Positions 23,556 to 30,678 of a DNA stretch of 36,741 bases are shown here, piece after piece. Position 1 is the first letter of the stretch. Each line of letters starts with the position of its first letter. The notes beneath the pieces were generated by a model. The model saw only the letters and a list, made by a program, of their open reading frames with translations, was not told where the DNA came from and did no database searches. The stretch is from Phycisphaerales bacterium (GTDB lineage: Bacteria > Planctomycetota > Phycisphaerae > UBA1845 > Fen-1342). The DNA is taken from contig JAGQOO010000006.1 in the NCBI GenBank assembly GCA_020427345.1, positions 1 through 36,741 of the forward strand. The letters are read 5' to 3'. A program made the translations under genes and the position numbers.

Positions 23556-25499
23556 ATGGCTCCGACGGTCAACCGACGTGCGCTATCCGCCGCGGCGCTG
23601 ATATTGGCGGCGGGGTTGGTCGCGTCAACACAGGCTCAACCGGTGACGGCGCGAAATCCGCTGACGCCGCCGCTGTTCACAATTGACGCGAACTCCCCCA
23701 CTACGCTGGGCGTGATTGATCCGGCAGATGTGTTGCGCGTGCCGGGGCCGACGATCGTGATCGACAACTTGGGGTTGTTCCTACTCTTTTCGCCGCCTGA
23801 CGAAGTCGACGGGATTTCCTTGCCGATGCCGCCCGAGCCCAACGAGCCGTTCGCGTTTGTGTTCGCGGTGAATCGCAATTCGACAGGCGCCGTCGCGCCG
23901 GACGCGACGCTCACCTCGATGGGGTTCCCATTCAACGTGCAGGATCAGGCGACGAAGGGGCACGCGGCCGGCGACGCGTTCATGTCGCTGACGCTGTTTA
24001 CGCTCGCGGGCGGAGCGATTCCGACGGCGCGCTCGTTGTCGGCGAACAATACGCTTGTGATCAGTCAGGGGGACGCGGGCGGGGTCGACTTCTACCTGAC
24101 GCCGCCAACCTCACCGACGACCAGCTTCGTGGGGACCATCGACGGGCTCAGCGGGTTCGCGGGTGTTTCCGGGTCGATTGCCCCGCCGACGGCGATGTGG
24201 GCTCCGCGTGGCGACTGCAATAACTGCCCGCCCCCGATCAACGATGATCCTCCCGGCGCGATTTTTGTCGACTGCGGATCCGACGTTTTGTCAACCAACA
24301 GCGGCGCGACGCTAAGCCCGAGCGAGCCCGGCTTTTCGTGCGCAGGCCCCTACTTCAACACCGTGTGGTATCGGTTCCTCGCCTTCGAAACGACCGCCCA
24401 GGTTTCGACATGCGGCAGCCAGGCGTCAACGATTCTGGATGTGTTTGATCCGAACACGATGGACGAGTTGGCGTGCGATGTGGACGGATGCGGCGACGGG
24501 CACGCCGTTGCGTGTGTGTCGGGCCTGATCCCGGGCCGCGAGTATCTCATACGAGTCGCTTCACCGACGCCGGCCTCGTCGGGGGCGGTAACTATCTCCG
24601 TGCAGTGTCCGTGCCCGACCGGCGCATGTTGCCTGCCGGACGACACATGCTTCGACAGTGTGAATCGAACTCAATGCGAGGATCCGAACGGTCTGGGTGG
24701 GATTTATCTCGGCGACGCGACCACATGTTTTCAGGCGGAGTGTCCGCCGTTCGAAGTGACGGGCATCTTCTTTACCGTAACGCGGACGAGCCCGTCGCTG
24801 GCGTTCCTGCCTGGCACGAATAGCGGCGCGGATATCTACTTTGACAATGATCCGCGATCACCGGGCGGCGAAACGCTGTTCGCGCAACCGGGTGTGCTTG
24901 GCCTGACCGCCTTTGATGACATTGATGGCATGGTTGTGCTCTCCGCCCCGCTGAGCACGCGCGGGCCGGGCCCGGTGTACAACCCGATGACGGATCGGGT
25001 CTTGTTCACGCTGGATGGCAATTCGCCAAGTGGGACGCCGGGCAACATCTACATTACGACGCCGGGCGGCGGATTCATGTTGTTCGCGTCGGCGGCCACG
25101 CTCGGGCTCAGCGCGTCTGACGACATCGAAGCGCTCGACGTCATCGCGTGCAGCGACGTGATTGAGTGCGTGGAGAACTGGGCGATTGGCGACGTTTGCG
25201 ACAGCCCGGCGCCGGGCCCGGATTGCGACGGCGATGGTCGGCTTGACCGTTGTCAGATTCTGTTTGACGGCGAGCCGGATGTTAACGGCAACCTGATTCC
25301 GGACATTTGCGAGTGTCTGGGTGACATGGACGGCGACGGGATGATCACGCTGAGTGACTTGGCGGGTTTTCTCGGTGTGTTTGGCGAGTGCGCAGGCTCT
25401 GAGGACTACAATCCGCTCGCGGATCTGGATGCCGACGGATGTATCGACCTGGGTGATCTCGCCGGGTTCCTCGCTCGATTCGGCCAGACGTGCCCATAA
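23556..25499 (+). CDS. Secreted repeat protein with C-terminal dockerin-like EF-hands
   Basis: A 647-residue exported protein. ATG 23556 is chosen because AGGGA precedes it by 7 nt and a signal peptide follows (LSAAALILAAGLVASTQAQ). Residues up to about 215 and 420-560 hold related modules with endings LLFSPPDEVDGISL, LGLTAFDDIDGMVVL and LGLSASDDIEALDVI. Between them is a Cys-rich stretch, CPCPTGACCLPDDTCFDS. The last 60 residues carry two calcium-binding-like repeats, DMDGDGMITLSDLAGFLGVF and DLDADGCIDLGDLAGFLARF. This architecture is common in planctomycete exported proteins of unknown role. There is no cellulosome nearby, so a true cohesin partner is doubtful. Confidence 0.85.
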   Translation: MAPTVNRRALSAAALILAAGLVASTQAQPVTARNPLTPPLFTIDANSPTTLGVIDPADVLRVPGPTIVIDNLGLFLLFSPPDEVDGISLPMPPEPNEPFAFVFAVNRNSTGAVAPDATLTSMGFPFNVQDQATKGHAAGDAFMSLTLFTLAGGAIPTARSLSANNTLVISQGDAGGVDFYLTPPTSPTTSFVGTIDGLSGFAGVSGSIAPPTAMWAPRGDCNNCPPPINDDPPGAIFVDCGSDVLSTNSGATLSPSEPGFSCAGPYFNTVWYRFLAFETTAQVSTCGSQASTILDVFDPNTMDELACDVDGCGDGHAVACVSGLIPGREYLIRVASPTPASSGAVTISVQCPCPTGACCLPDDTCFDSVNRTQCEDPNGLGGIYLGDATTCFQAECPPFEVTGIFFTVTRTSPSLAFLPGTNSGADIYFDNDPRSPGGETLFAQPGVLGLTAFDDIDGMVVLSAPLSTRGPGPVYNPMTDRVLFTLDGNSPSGTPGNIYITTPGGGFMLFASAATLGLSASDDIEALDVIACSDVIECVENWAIGDVCDSPAPGPDCDGDGRLDRCQILFDGEPDVNGNLIPDICECLGDMDGDGMITLSDLAGFLGVFGECAGSEDYNPLADLDADGCIDLGDLAGFLARFGQTCP

Positions 25500-25671
25500 C
25501 GAGGGCGCATAGGGTCCCGTAACCGGGCTCGCCGGCGACGGCGGAGGAATGTCGACACTTGCGGCGGCCCAAAGGCCGGCGATTGTGCTTTTATTTCCGA
25601 ACATCGCCGGATACCATGCGCGTCGGCGTTGGTTCATTTCACAGCACACACAGTCGAATAGGGTTCGGGCG

Positions 25672-27147
25672 ATGAGTATCGATCCGCAGTCAATCAACAG
25701 TGACGAATTGAAGTCGGCGTTAGACCGGGAAGTCGGGGACATCACCGACGCGGATGTCGATCGCCTGGTGGACGCCGCCGCCCCTCCTGCGCCAGCGCAG
25801 AGTGACGAGTCGGGGCGCATCCATGGCCGCATCATCGGCGTGCGCGGCGCTGATGTGTTTGTGGATGTCGGCGCGAAGGCGGAGGCGGTGTTGCCGCTGG
25901 AGGAGTTCGACGCGGACGCCCCACCGGAGCCCGGGCAGACACGGACATTCGTGCTGCACGACGTTGACGCCACGTCCGGACTGTTGCGCCTGTCGTTGCG
26001 CGAAGTACGCGCGGTGACCCACATCTCGGATGTGCGCGTGGGTGACGTGATTGAGGCGCGCGTGACCGGCGTGAATCTGGGCGGATTGGAACTCGACGCC
26101 CGCGGCGTTCGCGCGTTCATGCCGAAGAGCCAGGTCGCGATCGAGCGGCTGGATGATTTTGCGCAGTTTGTGGGCCACAAGATGGAGGCTCAGGTCACGG
26201 AAGTTGACCGCAAGGGCAAGCGCGTCGTGCTGAGTCGCCGGCGCGTGCTGGAGAAAGAGCGCGAGGCGGCTCGTGAAGCGATCAAGGGCGAGTTGAGCGA
26301 AGGCCAGGTGCGACCGGGCGTTGTACGACGGCTGGCTGATTTCGGCGCTTTTGTCGATATCGGCGGCGTGGATGGCCTTCTGCACGTGTCGGATATGAGC
26401 TACGGGCGCGTCGGTCATCCGAAAGAGCTGGTGAAGGTTGGCCAGGAACTTCAGGTCAAGGTGCTGAAGATCGACGCGGCGCGCGATCGTATCTCGCTCG
26501 GATTGAAGCAACTCGAGCCCGACCCGTGGAACGTGGTTTCGGCGAACTTCCGCGAGGGCGAAGCCGTTGACGGGCGCGTGACGAAGCTAATGAACTTCGG
26601 CGCGTTTGTTGAGTTGCAGCCGGGCGTCGAAGGCTTGATTCCGATCAGCGAGATGAGTTGGACGCAGCGGATTCGGCATCCGAAGGACATCGTGAAAGAG
26701 GGCGATTCGGTGCGCTGCTCGGTGCTGAAGGTCGAGCCGGAGAATCGCAAGCTGACGCTGAGCCTCAGGGCGCTGGGCGAGGATCCGTGGGCCAACGTCG
26801 CCGACCGGTACGGGCCGGACACGGTTGTCAGCGGGCGTGTGGCGCGGCTGGCGGATTTCGGGGCGTTCATCGAGCTGGAGGAGGGTGTCGAGGGGCTGGC
26901 CCATATCTCCGAACTCAGCGACAAGCACGTGCGTTCGGTGGGCGATGCGGTGGAAGTCGGCCAGGTCGTGCAGTGCCGCATTCTTGGCGTGGACATGGAG
27001 CAGCGCCGGATCAAGCTGTCGCTGAAGCAGGCGGTCGAAAAGGCGACTCCGGCGCATCACGATCATGGCGGGCGCCACGCGGAGGCTCCTGCCGCGCGGC
27101 CGGAGAAGAAGCGGAAAAAGCCGCTGCGGGGTGGCTTGGCGTACTAG
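25672..27147 (+). CDS. rpsA: 30S ribosomal protein S1 (five S1 domains)
   Basis: A 491-residue RNA-binding protein with about five S1 domains at residues of about 50-105, 120-185, 200-275, 290-360 and 375-445. The last three are canonical: VVRRLADFGAFVDIGGVDGL, VTKLMNFGAFVELQPGVEGL and VARLADFGAFIELEEGVEGL. The first two are more divergent (GVRGADVFVDVGAKAEAVLP). E. coli S1 has six domains (557 residues), so this is a shorter version as in several phyla. The C-terminus is basic (KKRKKPLRGG). ATG 25672 is chosen for family fit; no strong Shine-Dalgarno is seen. S1 helps mRNAs with structured leaders to bind ribosomes. A terminator follows. Confidence 0.93.
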   Translation: MSIDPQSINSDELKSALDREVGDITDADVDRLVDAAAPPAPAQSDESGRIHGRIIGVRGADVFVDVGAKAEAVLPLEEFDADAPPEPGQTRTFVLHDVDATSGLLRLSLREVRAVTHISDVRVGDVIEARVTGVNLGGLELDARGVRAFMPKSQVAIERLDDFAQFVGHKMEAQVTEVDRKGKRVVLSRRRVLEKEREAAREAIKGELSEGQVRPGVVRRLADFGAFVDIGGVDGLLHVSDMSYGRVGHPKELVKVGQELQVKVLKIDAARDRISLGLKQLEPDPWNVVSANFREGEAVDGRVTKLMNFGAFVELQPGVEGLIPISEMSWTQRIRHPKDIVKEGDSVRCSVLKVEPENRKLTLSLRALGEDPWANVADRYGPDTVVSGRVARLADFGAFIELEEGVEGLAHISELSDKHVRSVGDAVEVGQVVQCRILGVDMEQRRIKLSLKQAVEKATPAHHDHGGRHAEAPAARPEKKRKKPLRGGLAY

Positions 27148-27176
27148 CCGCCGCTTCGCGAACCTTCAGGATTTTC

Positions 27177-27213
27177 AACGCGTGTCCGCTGTTGGCGGCG
27201 CGCGTTTTTGTTT
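27177..27213 (+). terminator. Intrinsic terminator after rpsA
   Basis: AACGCG (27177-27182) pairs with CGCGTT (27201-27206), with inner CCGC/GCGG, followed by TTTGTTT. It lies about 30 nt past the rpsA stop and before the aminotransferase leader. Confidence 0.75.
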
Positions 27214-27260
27214 GGACCTGGGCGTTATGATGACCGCTCGCACTTTCGGAGATCACGCCT

Positions 27261-28628
27261 ATGTCCGCGCCGCAACGTGTCGACCGCGTTTCGCTCCCCG
27301 TTTGTCAGCATCAGCCGCGACCATACGACGGCCCCCCCGCCGCCGACTTGCGCGCGGCCCGGCGCGAGTTTCTGAATCCGGCACTGTTTCATCTATATGC
27401 CGAGCCGTTGTGCGTGGTCGAAGGGCACATGCAGTATGTCTGGGATGATGCCGGTCGGCGTTATCTCGACGGCTATTCGGGGATCGCGACGGTCAGCGTG
27501 GGCCATGCGCATCCGAAAGTCACCGAGCGGTTGCGCGGGCAGGTCGGGCGACTGACGCATCTGCCGACGGTGTATCTGCATCCGAATCGCGTCGAGCTGG
27601 CGGAAGTGTTGGCGCGGCGAATGCCGGCTGGTTCGGGGCTGACCCAGAGCTATTTTGTGAACTCGGGCGGCGAGGCGAACGACATGGCGATTCTGCTGGC
27701 GCGGACACACACGCGCCGCCAGGATGTGATCGCTCTACGAAACGCTTATCACGGTGCGCTGGCGCTGCCGATGGCGCTGACCTCCATCCCCAACTGGCGC
27801 TATCCGGCCGCGCAGGTCGCGAACGTGTTTCACGCGCCGGAGCCGTACTGCTATCGCTGCCCGTTCGGGCTGCCATATCCATCATGCGAAATGCGCTGCG
27901 CAAAGGCGGTTGCGCACACGATCAAGACCGAAACATCCGGCGAGATCGCCGCGTTCATTGCCGAGCCCATGCAGGGAATCGGCGGCGTTGTCGCGCCGCC
28001 GCTCGAGTATTTCAAAATCGTCTATGACACCGTCCGCGCCCATGGCGGGCTATGCGTCGCGGATGAAGTGCAAACCGGTGTGGCGCGCTTGGGCGAGGCG
28101 TTCTGGGGATTCGAGTATTACGGCGTAACGCCGGACATCGTCACGATCGCGAAGGGCATCGCGAACGGGTCGCCGTTGGGCGCGTGCGTAGCGCGGCCGG
28201 AGGTCGCGGCGTCGCTCGCGCAGCGGTTGCACTTTAACACGTTCGGCGGGAATCCGGTTTCGACGGCGGCGGCGCTGGCGACACTCGAGGCGATTGAGGA
28301 TGACGGTTTACAGGCGAATGCGCGTGAAGTCGGGGGGCATCTGCGAGGAAGACTGCTCGAACTGCAGGAGCGGCATCAATGGATCGGCGACGTGCGCGGC
28401 GCTGGGCTATTGATCGGCGTGGAACTTGTCCGCGATCGCACGCGCGAGCCGGCGCTGGTGGAAACGGCGCGCGTGCTGGAGCTGGCGCGCGAGCGCGGCC
28501 TGCTGCTCGGCAAGGGCGGCATGTACGGCAATGTGCTGCGCGTAAAGCCGCCGTTGTGCGTTTCGCGCGACGATTGCGACTTTTTGGCGGATTGTCTGGA
28601 TGAGTGCCTGGCGATGCTGCGCGAGTAG
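27261..28628 (+). CDS. AGXT2-like class III aminotransferase
   Basis: A 455-residue PLP enzyme. The fold signature is complete: YLDGYSGIATVSVGHAHPKV, NSGGEANDMAILLAR, the ADEVQTG motif (D268) that binds the pyridine nitrogen, and the Schiff-base Lys298 in TIAKGIANGSPLGA. NTFGGNPVSTAAALATLEAI and GKGGMYGNVLRVKPPL follow. The Cys-rich CYRCPFGLPYPSCEMRC is typical of alanine-glyoxylate aminotransferase 2 relatives. The likely reaction is L-alanine + glyoxylate to pyruvate + glycine, in the cytoplasm; beta-alanine or aminobutyrate use is possible. ATG 27261 has GGAG 8 nt upstream. A FAD/Fe-S oxidase that could supply a 2-oxo acid lies 2 kb away, though not in the same operon. Confidence 0.88.
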   Translation: MSAPQRVDRVSLPVCQHQPRPYDGPPAADLRAARREFLNPALFHLYAEPLCVVEGHMQYVWDDAGRRYLDGYSGIATVSVGHAHPKVTERLRGQVGRLTHLPTVYLHPNRVELAEVLARRMPAGSGLTQSYFVNSGGEANDMAILLARTHTRRQDVIALRNAYHGALALPMALTSIPNWRYPAAQVANVFHAPEPYCYRCPFGLPYPSCEMRCAKAVAHTIKTETSGEIAAFIAEPMQGIGGVVAPPLEYFKIVYDTVRAHGGLCVADEVQTGVARLGEAFWGFEYYGVTPDIVTIAKGIANGSPLGACVARPEVAASLAQRLHFNTFGGNPVSTAAALATLEAIEDDGLQANAREVGGHLRGRLLELQERHQWIGDVRGAGLLIGVELVRDRTREPALVETARVLELARERGLLLGKGGMYGNVLRVKPPLCVSRDDCDFLADCLDECLAMLRE

Positions 28629-28631
28629 CCG

Positions 28632-29549
28632 TTATTGCGCCGCTTCGAAGCGGCGCAGCGCGGCTTGCACATCCGGGTCGTCGCAGAATCGCAAGGCGAA
28701 GCGGGCGTTGGCGGATTCGATCGGGTTCGGCGACCCGACGAGTTCGATCAGACGCCGACGCGTTTCGGGATTCCTGGATTGGCCCAGCCAGATGCACGCC
28801 GCGCGCGTGGCGTTGTAGTCGTATGTCCGCGTGTCGATGAGTGGCGCATCGGCGCCGGCAAGCCCGGCACATAAGACGGCACTGTTAGGCGGTTGAAACG
28901 TCCAGCGATCGGCGTAGCGCAGCTTGAGCTGATCGAACAGGTTGGCGTCGATCGGCGCGAGCGGGCGGGCGATCGGCGGCGCCTCGCCACGAGCGCGAAA
29001 CTCGTCAACGCACTTCAATATCGCGAGTCGATCCAGATCGGGATCGACGATTTCCGCTCGGTCGTGATCGAACGGGCCGGGGAACAGGTCGGGCCACGCG
29101 CGCGGAGGCTGGGCCAGCGGCTGCGCGATCGGTCCCAGCCTGCGCCGGGCGACTTTGAAGTCGAGACAAACCAGGCTGTCGCCGGTTTCGAAGCAATAGG
29201 CCGACAGGCGCGGGGCGACGCCGGGGCGCAACAGTAACGCGATGAGCGACGTGTGGATCAGGGTGTCGAGGCTGTCGGGCGGGCTCTGGTAGCGCATCGC
29301 GGGGGCGTTGGCGAGCTGATCGACAGCGTCCGGCCCGAGGGCGATTAACTCGTTGAAAACAGCGGTCCAGTTCGCTTCCGGCTCGAGCGATAAGATCGGG
29401 CGCGCGACAATTTCGGCGCGCGACTTCGCCCGCGATGGGACGGAGGGCGGCTCACCCCGCGCCCCAATGCGGGGCGGCGCGACGCAGCCCGCTGTTCCGA
29501 CGAACGCCACCGTCAGGCAGGCTATCGCCTTGGATGTTCGTAGCGCCAT
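28632..29549 (-). CDS. Putative lipoprotein of unknown function
   Basis: A 305-residue protein from ATG 29549; earlier in-frame starts up to 29642 exist. The N-terminus MALRTSKAIACLTVAFVGTA ends in GC, a plausible but imperfect lipobox. The body is mixed helix, with LAILKCVDEFRARGE, ATRAACIWLGQSRNPETRRR and SPNPIESANARFALRFCDDP. The last part resembles HEAT-like repeat helices. No enzyme motif is seen. The gene is convergent with the aminotransferase (3 nt between stops) and divergent from the potassium channel. Function cannot be assigned. Confidence 0.6.
   Translation of the reverse strand: MALRTSKAIACLTVAFVGTAGCVAPPRIGARGEPPSVPSRAKSRAEIVARPILSLEPEANWTAVFNELIALGPDAVDQLANAPAMRYQSPPDSLDTLIHTSLIALLLRPGVAPRLSAYCFETGDSLVCLDFKVARRRLGPIAQPLAQPPRAWPDLFPGPFDHDRAEIVDPDLDRLAILKCVDEFRARGEAPPIARPLAPIDANLFDQLKLRYADRWTFQPPNSAVLCAGLAGADAPLIDTRTYDYNATRAACIWLGQSRNPETRRRLIELVGSPNPIESANARFALRFCDDPDVQAALRRFEAAQ
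28637..28656. other. 20-bp perfect palindrome at convergent gene ends
   Basis: GCGCCGCTTCGAAGCGGCGC lies in the final codons of the lipoprotein gene, 9 nt past the aminotransferase stop. The RNA on either strand can form an 8-bp stem with a TTCG/UUCG-type loop, a very stable hairpin. No long U-tract follows. It may stop or protect both converging transcripts. Confidence 0.55.
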
Positions 29550-29680
29550 GACGCGATCTCGAATGCCGCAGAATGCCAACCGCCATGGCATGATAGCCCG
29601 GCCCCGCCGACGCGTAGGCGCCCCCCTGACGATAATATGCACGCCGATGATCCGGGCCGGTTTTTCGGAGACCGACGCGA

Positions 29681-30664
29681 ATGGACGCCTGGCGCCGATT
29701 CTTCTTGACGCTTGCCATGCTGCTGGTGTTGTCGATTGTCGGAACAGTCGGTTACATGATCATCGAGCGGGCGTCGTTACTGAACGCGGCCTACATGACC
29801 GTGATCACGATGTCGACTGTCGGATTCAGCGAGACAGTTCCGCTGTCAACGGCCGGTCGCGTCTTTACGATGATGCTGATTATGGTGGGTGTTGGCGCGG
29901 TTTACTATGCGACGGTTGTGCTGTTTTCGATTGTTGTTTCCGGGGAGCTTCAAAACGTGATGGAAGCCTCGAAGATCAAGCGTCGCGTGGAGATGCTCGA
30001 TGGCCACGCGGTCATTTGCGGCTATGGGCGGGTCGGCGAACTCGTCGCGCGTCAGTTAGGCGACGCCGGGACCGACTTTGTTGTGATCGAGCGTTCCGAA
30101 GAGCAGGTGGAACGTGTTCTGGAAGACGGTCACTTGTATGTGCATGGCGACGCTACCGAAGAAGATACGCTGCGCGAAGCGGGAATCGAGCGGGCGCGCA
30201 CGCTGATCGCCGTTCTGCCGGACGATGCGGCGAACGTATTCGTTACGCTGACGGCCCGCGGGCTTCGGCCTGATTTGCTGATCATCGCGCGAGCCGAAAC
30301 CACTACAACGGAGGGCAAGCTGCTTCGGGCAGGAGCCAACCGCGTGGTTTGCCCGGAGGTCATCGGCGCGACGCGAATCTCCAGCCTGGTCACGCGGCCG
30401 AATGTCGTTGACTTTGTGGACATCGCCTGGCGGGGCGTTGATTTGCAGCTCGATGAACTTGTCATTTCCGAGAAATCACAATTGGCGGGCAAGTCGCTGC
30501 GTGACTCGGGCCTGCGCGAGCGGATCAACGCGATTGTCGTCGCCGTCAAGCGGTCGGGCGCGAAGACAGTGTTCAATCCCCCGCCGGACCATGTCTTGCG
30601 CCCGGGCGAAACTGTCATTGTCATTGGCGGACTCGGCACATCCGAGAAGCTCGCCTCGCTTTAG
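29681..30664 (+). CDS. Potassium channel subunit with RCK (TrkA) domains
   Basis: A 327-residue two-helix channel protein. TM1 is about residues 7-28 (FFLTLAMLLVLSIVGTVGYM). The pore loop with filter TMSTVGFSE is at 43-51, and TM2 is about 60-86 (VFTMMLIMVGVGAVYYATVV). The cytoplasmic RCK domain starts near 108 with the nucleotide-binding motif HAVICGYGRVGELVARQLGD, then VVIERSEEQ and HVHGDATEED-like (YVHGDATEEDTL). A TrkA-C region ends with DHVLRPGETVIVIGG. Channels of this class assemble as tetramers and gate K+ flow in response to a ligand bound to RCK. The filter is TVGF rather than TVGYG, as in some other members. GGAG precedes the ATG by 9 nt. Confidence 0.9.
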   Translation: MDAWRRFFLTLAMLLVLSIVGTVGYMIIERASLLNAAYMTVITMSTVGFSETVPLSTAGRVFTMMLIMVGVGAVYYATVVLFSIVVSGELQNVMEASKIKRRVEMLDGHAVICGYGRVGELVARQLGDAGTDFVVIERSEEQVERVLEDGHLYVHGDATEEDTLREAGIERARTLIAVLPDDAANVFVTLTARGLRPDLLIIARAETTTTEGKLLRAGANRVVCPEVIGATRISSLVTRPNVVDFVDIAWRGVDLQLDELVISEKSQLAGKSLRDSGLRERINAIVVAVKRSGAKTVFNPPPDHVLRPGETVIVIGGLGTSEKLASL

Positions 30665-30678
30665 CGCGGCCGATCCGG

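Noticed and set aside
24858-26180. 440-residue minus-strand open frame
   Set aside because: Antisense to the secreted repeat protein and ribosomal protein S1, with no signature.
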